From NCBI GenBank assembly GCA_022393335.1, contig JAJEKB010021185.1, forward strand, positions 1,298,564 to 1,362,563: DNA of 64,000 nt, read 5' to 3'. The notes beneath the pieces were generated by a model. The model did no database searches. It was not told the origin of the DNA and saw nothing but the letters and a program-made list of their open reading frames with translations. The stretch is from Macrotrachela quadricornifera (lineage: Eukaryota; Rotifera; Eurotatoria; Philodinida; Philodinidae). How positions within the stretch are numbered: position 1 is the stretch's first letter; every line of letters begins with the position of its first letter. Of the stretch, positions 11,660-22,214 are shown piece by piece. The translations under genes and the position numbers were made by a program.

Positions 11660-11991
11660 TCAAGAATAATGTAGTCGAAAAAGAAAAATGAGTAAATTTT
11701 AATCTAGGAAAAAAATGAGAAAATATGTTTCAATGGAGATATTTTTTAATCATGAAAATAGTGTTTCATAAAAGTAAAAACAAAAGGAATCAAGCGAAGA
11801 AAAGCTATGTAAGAACTTTATTAAAATACAAAATATCAGTTCAAAAAAGAATCGATCATGTATATGATAAGCTGTAGAGTATCAACTATCCACTTTATCC
11901 ATTCGTTCATGTATGACGATGTCAACGCCTGGAAGTACTAATGATGGAATAATTGCTGCTGTTGTTCTTCCTTTCGTTGAAGGTGATAATA
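11660..11991. other. Spacer upstream of copy B, left flank of the mariner
   Basis: If the mariner is removed at its TA duplication, this DNA joins the RT end of copy C in a short open minus frame (HGQL, then Ser/Thr/Ala-rich residues) that stops near 11890. It does not look like the usual continuation of a PLE, so the junction may be a truncation or rearrangement point. Confidence 0.3.
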
Positions 11992-13961
11992 CAGGGTGTC
12001 TCAAAACTTACCCGGCTGTCTTGTATTAGTAATAACTTTTGACAGAAAAGCGCTTGAGAGTTGCGGTTCTCACCATTCGAAAGAGCGCGTTTAGCCGCAT
12101 ATTCTCACATATCATTCAGCAACGTGGATTGATCACATAATAACCAGTCACGATCTTCAAAAAAAGAGTGACAATTTTGTAATTGTAAAATATATAGGAT
12201 ACTATTATTCAAAAATCATGCAAAAATCTTTAATTTCCGATAGCTCTTGGATATCTTATCTCTACTTTTCCAATTTAAGATCTATATTCGAACACTTTTT
12301 ATTCAAAGAAATATATATCTCGATCAGCTAATCATCGTATTCGAATTGCAAACCGTCAGCTTGAATGCATTTGTATAGACGAGATTCGACGGACCGGCAG
12401 ACTTTCTTGCATAAGTCGATTGAGATCTGTTCAAACGCATGAACAATCTCGCTTTGCAACTGATCAATCGACGTTGGTTTCTTTGAATAAACCTCATTCT
12501 TGACCACACCTCAAGAAAAAAAGTCGGGTGGCGTCAAATATGGCGATCTAGGAGGCCATTCGACGGGACCACGACGACCTATCCATCTTCCAGGGAATAT
12601 CTCCTCTAAGTATTCACGAGCAATTCGACTGTAGTGAGCCGGAGAACCGTCGTGTTGATACCAGAAATCGTTTAAATCGAGCCAGTCAGGGACGGAAGAC
12701 TGAAAATAATCTTGTAACATCTCTACATAGTTCTCACCAGTGACAGTAGAAGTAAAGAAGAATAGACCAATGATACCATATGATGACATGCCTATCCAAA
12801 CACAGACATCAGGTGCGTTCAACTCTCTTTCAATATTAATTCGAGGATTTTCGGATGCCCAGTAAACTGAGTTGTGTCTGTTGACGTGTCCATTGAGTTT
12901 GAAAATCGCTTCATCTGTCCAAGTAATTTTATCAAGAATGCTATTATCTTCTTCGATCATTGCCAGAAGTTTTTCGCAAAACTCAATCCTTCGATCAGGA
13001 TCGTCATCATTCAACTGTTGCACTAAGCGCGAACGGTAAGGACGCAAATGCAAGTCGGATAACACATGATGATTCGATGCTCTCGATATACCGAGTTCAG
13101 ATGCAGCACGCCTTATCGATGTTGTGGGATCTTTAGGAAAAACGAATTTAACAGCAGCTGTGTTTTCTGGTGTTCTAACGACAGCTGGTCGACCCGATCG
13201 CTTTTTTTCATCAACTGTACCATTTTCTTCAAATCGATCAACAATATCCGCAACAGTTTCCCGTCTGATTTGCTGATGAAATTGTTCATCGAAACGACGA
13301 CATGTCTCACTCTTGTTATTCGTTTGATAAAACATTCTTAAAACAAATACCCGTTGCTCTGTAGTAAGTCGCTGCCCAACTCCTTCAGCCTTAATCAGAT
13401 GTGACTTAAGATTATGTATGAATCGAACGGGAAACAGTAAATACCAGATGGGAGTAGTATTTTTATTTTCTTAACGAAATACAACCAACACGATCGTACA
13501 AAACAGAATAAAGAACAAAACAGTAATAAAATTCCCTTCTCATTTTTTTTTTTGTAAAACATTCCTCTCTCTTTCATATCTTGGCACTATCAACGTTTCA
13601 CATTCAAGAATAGGAATGTATTGAAATAGGCGGCAACCACAGAATAGAAAGAAAAAAGCACGAAGGACACAACACGTGCTAAAAGAGCACACGAACAACA
13701 AGGTCTAACGGTTGTTAATCCTCTAGAGGTGCATAGTTGATAGCTACTGCTAAAAGTTAGCAAAACTTTATTTGAAGGAAGGGAGATTATTTCGAAGATC
13801 GTGGACTGATTATTATGTGATCAATCCACGTTATTGAATAATATGTAAAAATATGCAGCTAAACACGCTCTTTCGAATGGTCAAAACCGCAACTCTCTAG
13901 CGCTTTTCTGTCAAAAGTTATTACTAATACAAGACTGCCGGGTAACTTTTGAGACACCCTG
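11992..13961 (-). mobile_element. Complete mariner element (DD41D type), inactive
   Basis: It begins CAGGGTGTCTCAAAA and ends with the reverse complement TTTTGAGACACCCTG. TA dinucleotides flank it on both sides (11990-11991 and 13962-13963). The inverted repeats extend about 160 bp (shared TAATAACTTTTGACAGAAAAGCGC and GTGATCAATCCACGTT). It contains one transposase gene, broken by a stop. Its position is at the 3' side of PLE copy C. Confidence 0.93.
12328..13335 (-). pseudogene. Mariner-family transposase (DD41D) with nonsense mutation
   Basis: The N-terminal helix-turn-helix region runs over residues ~1-110 and includes the GRP hinge motif (KKRSGRPAVV). The catalytic domain has the first Asp in TWTDEAIF, the second in YQHDGSPAHY and the third in TPPDFF. 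I count 41 residues between the second and third Asp. FPGRWIGRRGP is typical of this mariner subgroup. TGA at 12511-12513 replaces what should be Trp after DFF-x. Beyond it the same frame stays open for ~60 residues to TAG at 12328-12330. The usual SPD before the third Asp reads SPY. The frame is also open upstream of 13335 (LTTEQRVFVLR) without an ATG, so the true start may be lost. It is non-functional unless the stop is read through. Confidence 0.9.
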
Positions 13962-13963
13962 TA

Positions 13964-15612
13964 TAATTGACCATGACGATTTTTAATATAAGCATTTTGA
14001 AAAATCTATATGTGATCCAATATATGTTTGGCAATGAACATTTGAATGTTCTTTTATAATAGTTTGTAAAAAATTCTGAAATTCATCTTTGGAACCATTC
14101 CATGTAAGAAATATGTGATCTTCATATCTAGAAAAGAAATGAAAATTAATAAACCCTTTTGGAACACATGTACCATAAAGGAAAACATTGTCCTGTAGGA
14201 GAGTATGGCATTCTGAGAATATTTGACCGTAAAAAGTGAAAAAGTATCAGTTTTCTAAAAAGAAAAGTAACAGATCTTCTTACCTTCCAAATAATTCATT
14301 TTTGATTTTTTCATGATTTAATATTTTTTTTGCCATAAAAATAAATAAATATTTGATAATGTTTCAATTAATGGCATTGAGTTCGGACCATCTTTAGTGA
14401 ATTTATAAATTTTATTTTTATAAACAAAAATATTATTGAAAAGAACTAATTCTAGAAGATTTTGAGTAGTGATGATTGGTATTTGTTGAAGTTAATTTAA
14501 TGCTAAATTCCCTCGTATATTGTGGTCAAAGTAAGATAATGTTGTTCATTGGCATAAGAATTTAATTTTTCAATAAAATCAATTTCATCATAAAGTGTAG
14601 TTGATATCATATATTCATCAGCAAATGGTCGAAGTAAACGATTGAGATATTTAGTAATTTTTGATATTCTACTTTTTTGTGATGTAATAAATGGTACTAA
14701 TGATATATTATTTTTCTAAACAAATAAATCGTAAATAAAAAATAAAATAAACGAAGTCAAAGTGTGTACTTTTGAAATATCTGCTAAAAAGTGTATATAT
14801 ATATATGATAATTGAGCTTTTGTTGCACCAAGAAGTAACTTATCGACCGTTTTCTCTTTTAATGCTTTTATTATTTTTAAAATTTTTAATCCTCTATTTA
14901 CTGTTTGAATCATTTGATTTAATTTCGTGTGTAATTCTTGCTGTTCATTACTATCTTCATTATTAATAATTAATAGAACTTCATAAGCATTCATATTTAT
15001 TAAATAATCATCCGATAGCATTTCGAAATCTTGTCTATTTCCGAAATAAAATGTATCCATATTATCAGCATTTCTTCGTAAAATAAGATTATTTTCTTTT
15101 AAATAAGTTCGTATTCTTTGAACTAATTTCATTTCATAGATAGCACGTTGTTGAAGATGAGATGGCATTGATATTGAAAAATGATTTTTAAATTGTTGCA
15201 AAATTTTATTTTGAAGTTCCATTTGTATAATTACATCCATCTGATACTTTGAAAATAGACTAGCTATTTGATGTTTTAATGGTGCATAGAGTTTTTTTCA
15301 AAATATCATCCATTGATTGACATGAAGACAAAATATGTATTTGAAAGGGAAAAACATAAGTTGGTCCTCGATTTAATAATTCTAATTGTTTATTATTCAA
15401 TGAATGTGATGTATTAAGAATAAGATGTGGTCGAAATCCAGTTGTTTTTGTAATTTGTTCTTTTTTCCTTTCATTTATATTATCCGAATTATCATTATTA
15501 TTATCATGATATGAACATTGTAAATCATGTTTGACTTGAAAATTATATATATCTCTCCAACGCTCAATAATATTTTTGCAACATTGTTCAATTAAATGAA
15601 TTAATCTTGTTG
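13964..15612 (-). pseudogene. Athena-like PLE of a different subfamily (copy C), broken
   Basis: Visible on the minus strand: an N-terminal marker (SLNNKQLELLNRGPTYV) at about 15400-15350; a helical region (15240-14760) ending IHFLADISK before an intron; RT entry PLVPFITSQKSRISK (~14700); degraded palm with KDGPNSMPLIETLSNIYLFLW; an intron with acceptor at 14128; and the catalytic box as YEDH at 14115-14126 instead of YxDD, followed by FLTWNGS. Frame changes and stops occur in the palm (~14500) and after the active site (~13990). The upstream end stops exactly where the TIR of the next element begins (15612/15613). The downstream end is cut by the mariner. It is clearly dead. Confidence 0.75.
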
Positions 15613-16106
15613 GGGTATCTGTAAAACATGATAACACCCACTAACACCCAACTTTTTAACAGACAGGAAAACCATATCTACAAACACCCACAACTCGATG
15701 AGATATACTCGCAAACATCCACTAACAGCCATTTCTAATTGCTTTTGGGGTGCCTGAGTGCCTCCGAAACTCGAAAATCTTGAGCACAAATACACTAACA
15801 CCAAGGGGCATCTCAGAAATACCTACTAACACCCAAAAACATCTACAAACACCCACAGGTGATTGTAATCTATCATCTGAGATAGTAATGTATGTATTTT
15901 GAACCATTTTTATAGCTGGTGGTATCCCAAAATACAAAAAAATCAGAATTTCATCAAAATAACACCTTCAATTGTCGACATTCAGATTAAAATATGCCAA
16001 CAACACTTCGTAAACAGCTCAGAACATTCACTTGCCATCCAACTTTGCTCACTAGAATATGTGAGCACTCATTTTGAGCTGAATGGTGTCGAATTTTTTC
16101 AATAAA
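15613..16106. repeat. Left terminal inverted repeat (~494 bp)
   Basis: It matches the reverse complement of 21698-22189 almost base for base. The outer ~250 bp contain a C-rich series of AACACCC or ACACCCA units (GGGTGTT on the other strand). The inner half is ordinary AT-rich sequence ending GAATTTTTTCAATA. Confidence 0.9.
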
Positions 16107-16446
16107 GAAACCCGACAAGGTGGATCTTAGGTTGAGCTCATTTTTATCACAGACGATTCTCTATTGACTTGAAATTCTCTTTGTCTCAATAAGAGAATTA
16201 GCATTTTTCGTGCCTCGTACAATTCCTCATTATGAAGAAAGTGAAGCACATATTGAGTGTAGTCCAATCTATTAATTCTTTAAAGAGATTAACCGATTCG
16301 AAACTCATTTTAATAGAGCACATCCTCCTTAAAATTAGAACTAGATTAGCATAGATGAATATGATTGTGATTAAAATATAGATGCGTAAGCATGATTTAA
16401 AGGTTCAGTTCGACAGTAAAAAATATTGAAATAAAGCCAATAACGG
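16107..16446. other. Internal spacer of the MULE element
   Basis: Non-coding DNA between the left TIR and the transposase stop, presumably its 3' untranslated region. No other signal seen. Confidence 0.4.
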
Positions 16447-19400
16447 CTATTTAAATGATTTCTTTGTTCTTGTGGTTGTTGAAGACCCACGACGTTTTGT
16501 TCGGCTGGGTTTTTTTCCAGCTCGTGAAGGAATATTCAAGTTTCGTGATATAGGTGGCTTTTTGTAGGCGTAGTTGTAATACTGAAAAATGATTTCATCG
16601 CGTTCTTCCACTGTTTTTCTTGTCCATATGTGAGGATCATGAAGAAATCTGAACAAATATAAGTTTGAAAAATATGTTGTGGTTTTATCCTCTTACCTCG
16701 CATATGGAGAAACTAGTTCAAGCTCGCCGCAGTCATGAAGCGCTCGAATAGATTCATTTCTTTGTCGGGCTATTTGTTTATCTAACATATCGATGATATT
16801 AGGCAGCTGTTGTAGTTCCCAGTTTGTTTGTGATTTCAAAGCATGGTTTATCGCCTCTATATCATTATTATAGAATAGGCGAGGAGAACCGTTACGATTA
16901 ACGTAATCGATTGCAATCATTAATGACGCGATCAGGTGATTTCGAAAAACGTTAGTTTCATATCGATCAAACCATTGAAAAAAATCAGTAGCGTCTCGGA
17001 AACGAGCTTCGTCATTGCCTTTTATGGTATTCCATCGAGCACTCAACTCTTCTAATCGTGTGTTAAACTCATCTTCCGTTTCTGATTGTACGAGAGAGTC
17101 AGATGAATCGAATATGATCTCCAATAATGCCCTGCGTTCTTCTTGGGATGTACGACATTTTGTAAGTTGTCGTTCTATATTTTTACGTACATGCCGGGTG
17201 CAGTATAAGTGGGTTACACCAGGTAGAACAGTCTCAACAGCACTTTCAATGGCTGGTGCCCCATCACTTCCAATTATTAAATGGCTGAAATCAGTTAATT
17301 CTCTGCTTATGTATTGCAGAAGCTCCTGATATGATGCCGAGTCAATACGATAATGGATCGCTGTAGGTCCAATGAAGATAGGTGTCTTTTTAGTCTTGCG
17401 ATACTGCAAGGCAGTGTTGCGGAACGAAGTCGCCGTAACGAAAAATCTTCCTAGATTGAATGTTGTATCAACGCGTGAACAAAAAGCAATCTATTTTTCA
17501 ATAACAAAATACAAGACTTACACAATATTGATGATGGTATTTGGGCTGGAGGATTAATGCAACAGCGATTTAACTCTTGAATCATGTGCTTTTGGGATAA
17601 CACGATCACCGGCGCTTCTCCACGAGCCATTGAAAATCGAGCTACAATACCATTTGACTTCTCTAGACTCTTCAAGATGCCAAGATAATCTTCTACAGTC
17701 GATTGAGTACTCTGTCGAGCATTGTAGATTTGGGTACGATCTCGAATCGTTGATACCGAGGGTGTAGGAATATGTTCAATGTTGCTAATTCCTTTACTGT
17801 AGATGCTAGAAGGCTTTAAGAAGTGTGAGTGAGACTGAAAATGAGAAAATAAAAACTGTTCAAATCGATTTCTCTATATTGTAGCTCACTTTAATCTCAG
17901 AAAGGACCGATGGCAATGATGATGTAAATGGGCGGTTAGATTTTGTAGCATTACCATGCGGCCGCAGTTGAAATTTTTCAACATCGCCTTGGTGTGTGGA
18001 AACATATTGGAGAAATATGGGAAGTTTTTGATCGATGAAGTTCTCATTATTCAACTCTTTAGTTAAATATGCTATCATTCGGCGAAAAGTTGGATTCGAT
18101 TTGTTGGTTGCATAGTATCTATTCATCACATGACATTTTTTAAAAAAAAATATTTCTAGCCATCTGAACACATACCTTCGCCTTGAAATGATTTCATCAC
18201 GGTTCACTGGGCGAGAGACATACCGATTCCCAATTCTTTCATTGTAGAAGAAAACTCCCGCAGAATCACGACGTACAATTTGATAGTTATCATGATTCGT
18301 GAGAAAAAACTTCATTTCTTCAGAACCCCCTTGTATCCATGCTCCATTACCATCCTTACCAATTGACAAACGGTTCTCATCAGTATTCTTTATTACAAAT
18401 GTTGCAGAATCTGTTTTCATTTTCGGTGGCTGATCAAACACTCTACCTTCTTTTACGTCATTTAGCACCTGTTTAATTATCACAGGAGCCTCGAAGAACA
18501 ATTTTCTTGTTTCAATAGCTGTTGCGCCATAGTTACCACTGTCGTCATTTTCTTTTTCAGCATCGATTTCCTTTCTGATTTTTACTACCGGTTCATGGGA
18601 AATTTTTAATGTTTTTATCGGACGCTTACTTGATTCAGTCAGAATTGACTCATCATAGATTATATCGACTGTCTGATCGCTCTCAATCGCAATAGTTGAA
18701 TTCGTAATTGGTAAAAGTGGAACAAAATGATTTGCATGCCAATCTCGATTTAACATTTTCTTGGGGCCCGACCATAGTATACGTAATGGTGCATTCGATC
18801 CTGTGGATGCTAATCCAGTTCGCAGTATGAATACTGTGTTCAAAAGTTCACAGTAAGCGTCATTTTCATTCACGCTGGGATAAATCGATTCAATCGACCT
18901 TTGTGTTACTGTCGAAAGTGCTGCAAGTGTTAGTACTCCAGTGTATTGCCCATTGTTAAGGATGCGCAGCACATGATCTTGAACTCCTTCATCATCAACT
19001 AGATCGAGACCCATCTCAGTTTTCACTGTGTTATAATACTGCTCGTGAGTACACAATTCTTGTATACATCTGGTGCGAATCTCATCGATGGTTATTTCTG
19101 GATAAAACACTCGCATTGTGTGGAACATGCAATCACCATCACCAATGGTTTCAACCGTAATGAAATCATCCGTACTTATATCCGTATTCTCGTTTAGCAA
19201 TTGTTTGGCATGCATGTCAACAATGTGTACAGCTCCATCAAATATAATTGGTGTTGCATGCAATATCGAATAATTTTCAATTGCATCGTGCGCATCCATA
19301 CATTTCGCTTTCAAGTCCGAGTAACTACTGCATTCGTCCTTCAATACAGTCAGCAAGAGAAGATAAAAATCCTCTCGTGTTTCAGAACTACACGTGTCAC

Positions 19401-19524
19401 ATAAGATCGTATTCGAGCGGACATCACAAATCACACATGTCGTTCGATTCACTCTTTCTTGGCTCGATACCGTGGTTGTTAACATCGTTATGTTTTTCGA
19501 ATGAAAAGATAAAACAGACAACAT
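16447..19524 (-). CDS. OTU-protease/MULE transposase fusion, spliced
   Basis: Exons on the minus strand: 19524-18176, 18118-17890, 17834-about 17522, about 17490-16697, 16648-16447. Introns of 57, 55 and 48 bp have GT-AG ends and matching phase. The N terminus has a CxxC...CxxC cluster (residues ~31-45). An OTU cysteine protease follows, with GDGDCMFH (nucleophile Cys) and WHANHFVPLL (catalytic His). Then comes a basic region likely for DNA binding. The transposase has first Asp in DTTFNLG, second in IGSDGAPA, a CxxH (CTRH) and Glu in NNDIEAINHAL, typical of MULE (Mutator-like) enzymes, and a basic tail. The third junction (17522/17490) does not keep phase with any splice pair I can find: GTAAGT to TAG gives only 31 bp and a wrong frame. 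So either a one-base frameshift disables this copy or the junction is elsewhere. Confidence 0.8.
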
Positions 19525-19849
19525 TCTTCTACTGGCTCTATCCTCTTCTGTCCGTTGAATAATTGTACGTGACTTATAAGAATCTTTTCTACAAAAGTAT
19601 GAGAACGAGGCACAATGCTAGTCATTATCAGAGGTTGCTCACTCGTTTCGTTCGTGTTTGGAATGAAATAATATCAAAAAAAACACAAAATAGTATGAAG
19701 GAAAGAAAGAAATGATTGAAGAATGTGAACAAAGAAAACCAGACGTTGTTAATGATAGAACGTGAAGACAGTTAGTATATCTATCTGTAACAGTCATTAA
19801 TACTGAACAACTAAATCAAACTAATCCAACCGTCTTTAAACTATAAGCG
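19525..19849. promoter_or_regulatory. Divergent promoter region between transposase and ATPase
   Basis: 325 bp separate the two start regions. It presumably holds both promoters. No clear TATA box or binding site can be assigned by eye. Confidence 0.4.
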
Positions 19850-21001
19850 ATGGAATTACCAATGGAGAAACGAGTTTTAGTTGAGACGTCTCTTTAATAT
19901 GATGAAAACTTAACAAATTATGTAGCCGTCAATCCTGAAGACAATCTTTTATCACAAGCTAAGCGGCTCGAGATCGTAACAAAACACGGTTTTATCGAAT
20001 TTATGATTCTTGTTAGCCCATTCGTAACATTAGATGCCATCGCTGTGAACTATCGACAAAGAAATAAGTATCATTTAAAGTTGTATCGTCGATATTTTAT
20101 CCGTTTGTGTGCGTTCACAAAAACTTCTCGTGCATTATCTGATATCATCAACGAACGATTCAATTTCAAAAGTAGAGTTGATGGAATGGACAGCGTTTTC
20201 GAAGAAATATTCGGCAATGTGCTGCTACCCCGACTTTACCCACAAAATTTTGTTGCAAAAACTGGAATGAACAAGATCCGTGGAATACTTCTTCACGGAC
20301 CCCCTGGAACTGGAAAGACTTTGATCGCTCAAACCGTATGCGATTTATTAAAGGTCACTCCGAAGATAGTAAGAGGCCCTGAGATTTTTTCCTACATGCT
20401 GGGTGACTCGGAAAGAAAAATTCGTGATCTATTCGAAGATGCGCGTCAAGATCAGCAACGTCTTGGCTCAAACAGCAAACTACATATTATTGTGCTTGAT
20501 GAGATAGATGCTGTTTGTAAGAGTCGAGGGAACCGTAATGAACTTCGTGAAAGTGTTCAAGACAATGTGACGATCCAGCTCTTAGCTGAAATCGATGGAA
20601 TGGTATATCTCGATAATATCCTCTTAATTGGGACAACGAATAACCTCGATGCCATCGATCCAGCACTTTTCCGACCTGGACGCATGGAGACTGTTATCAA
20701 AATTGAACCACCAGATGTGAATGCTCGCTTTCTAATCTTTGATATTCATACAAAAGCTCTCCTTCGCAATGGAGTTCTCAATTCAGATGTCGATGTTGCC
20801 AACATCATTCGATGTACGGATGGTATGACAGGAGCTCATGTCGAGCGCGTCGTTCGCCTTGCAGTTCAAGCGGCCATGCGACGAGACGTGATTCGCCATG
20901 GTAAATTCGATATCACTCAAGAGGAAGCAGAAGATCTTGAAGTATGTAACCAAGACTTTATTCAAGCGCTTGAAAAAATCAATATGCATTATCACAATTA
21001 A
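19850..21001 (+). CDS. NSF-like AAA+ ATPase carried by the transposon
   Basis: The best-supported coding start is the ATG at 20003 (332 residues). The same frame is open upstream to a TAA at 19895-19897, preceded by an in-frame ATG at 19850, so either the start is internal or this copy has a nonsense change at codon 16. From residue ~60 it matches the first ATPase domain (D1) of N-ethylmaleimide-sensitive factor: DGMDSVFEEIF; Walker A GPPGTGKT; GDSERKIRDLFEDA; Walker B IIVLDEID; the second region of homology GTTNNLDAIDPALFRPGR with arginine finger; and TGAHVERVVRLA. The full NSF N domain and the D2 domain are absent. It probably hydrolyses ATP as a ring, and a role as transposition helper or remodeller is inference only. 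It lies inside the TIRs, divergent from the transposase. Confidence 0.85.
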
Positions 21002-21292
21002 TCTAGATTTGGCAAGAATCAATAAAAATAATTAATGCAAAATATTTCTTCTCTAAATCAAGCATAAAATGACATAGTGTCATAACAAATCTTTCTTTGC
21101 TACTAGAATGCGCATTTCCTAAGATCCGAGTTGTAAAGATCCTGTTCTGTCCCCAGTATTTCTCTCCATACAATAAGATACTGACCATGTGACAATAGCT
21201 TAATCTACTCTTTGCCATGAGCTTTTAGAAAATTCGTTGGATAGTGCGGCCTTTCGTATATGATCTACCAATTATTTCTATACACTGTGTAC
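21002..21292. other. 3' flank of the ATPase gene
   Basis: Non-coding, with no clear signal. An AATAAA lies about 20 bp after the stop (21020-21025) and could serve as a polyadenylation signal. Confidence 0.4.
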
Positions 21293-21294
21293 TA

Positions 21295-21695
21295 CAGGGT
21301 GGTTCAAAACCTTTACGCCCCCCTGGTTCTATCTATGGATCAAATGGTTTCATCAACAGTTTTATACCAAATTGAAGCCCGTGAAAAACTGCATCGACGA
21401 GTACTATTAAATCAAATGTTATCTATCACATAATCAAAAGAGCCTACATCATATATATCAGAGTATCACGGATCCTCTACTGTATGATAGTTCTTGCACA
21501 CATCCTACAGTAGAGGATACGTGATACTCTGATATATATGATGTAGGCTCTTTTGATTATGTGATAGATAACATTTGATTTAATAGTACTCGTCGATGCA
21601 GTTTTTCACGGGCTTCAATTTGGTATAAAATTGTTGATGAAATCATTTGATCCATAGACAGAACCAGGGGGGCGTAAAGGTTTTGAACCACCCTG
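21295..21695. mobile_element. 401-bp palindromic MITE with TA target duplication
   Basis: It starts CAGGGTGGTTCAAAACC and ends with its reverse complement. TA lies on both sides (21293-21294 and 21696-21697). Each arm is ~190 bp and almost perfect, with a ~24-base loop near 21483-21506. The ends resemble mariner-type termini. It sits directly at the inner edge of the right TIR (21698), so it probably inserted into the larger element. Confidence 0.92.
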
Positions 21696-21697
21696 TA

Positions 21698-22189
21698 TAT
21701 TGAAAAAATTCGACACCATTCAGCTCAAAATGAGTGCTCACATATTCTAGTGAGCAAAGTTGGATGGCAAGTGAATGTTCTGAGCTGTTTACGAAGTGTT
21801 GTTGGCATATTTTAATCTGAATGTCGACGATTGAAGGTGTTATTTTGATGAAATTCTGATTTTTTTGTATTTTGGGATACCACCAGCTATAAAAATGGTT
21901 CAAAATACATACATTACTATCTCAGATGATAGATTACAATCACCTGTGGGTGTTTGTAGATGTTTTTGGGTGTTAGTAGGTATTTCTGAGATGCCCCTTG
22001 GTGTTAGTGTATTTGTGCTCAAGATTTTCGAGTTTCGGAGGCACTCAGGCACCCCAAAAGTAATTAGAAATGGCTGTTAGTGGATGTTTGCGAGTATATC
22101 TCATCGAGTTGTGGGTGTTTGTAGATATGGTTTTCCTGTCTGTTAAAAAGTTGGGTGTTAGTGGGTGTTATCATGTTTTACAGATACCC
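21698..22189. repeat. Right terminal inverted repeat (~492 bp)
   Basis: Reverse complement of 15613-16106. Its outer part carries repeated GGGTGTT words, and short open frames inside it simply mirror the left TIR. Confidence 0.9.
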
Positions 22190-22214
22190 ACCACAAAAGC
22201 ACAAAGTGTTCAGA

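Larger units (their letters stand above)
15613..22189. mobile_element. 6.6-kb DNA transposon: MULE/OTU transposase plus AAA+ ATPase in long TIRs
   Basis: The outer limits are GGGTATCTGTAAAACATG on the left and its reverse complement on the right. TIRs of ~494 and ~492 bp are almost identical over their whole length. They enclose a spliced OTU-MULE transposase gene (minus) and a divergent AAA+ ATPase gene (plus) separated by ~330 bp. I could not find a convincing 8-9-bp target duplication (left flank AATCTTGTT, right flank ACCACAAAA), so an old insertion, deletion at one flank or slightly wrong ends is possible. The left flank is PLE copy C. Confidence 0.8.

Noticed and set aside
12511..12513. 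TGA in the mariner transposase as a selenocysteine or recoded codon
   Set aside because: A Trp codon is expected here (TGG to TGA) and the element has another changed residue (SPY); simple decay is the better explanation.
15613..15880. True telomere repeat array following PLE copy C
   Set aside because: The G-rich words are irregular, in the wrong orientation for end-addition of a minus-strand copy, and repeated as part of a TIR.
15722..15937. Minus-strand ORFs inside the left TIR, and their mirror copies at 21865-22291, as genes
   Set aside because: They arise from the repeated GGGTGTT words of the TIR, start and stop within it and have no protein-like features.
18119..18175. Continuous coding through this part of the OTU-MULE ORF
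   Set aside because: It has a donor GTATGT, an acceptor AATAG and a Phe/Lys-rich translation; length divisible by three hides it as open frame. Removing it gives a smooth protein join.
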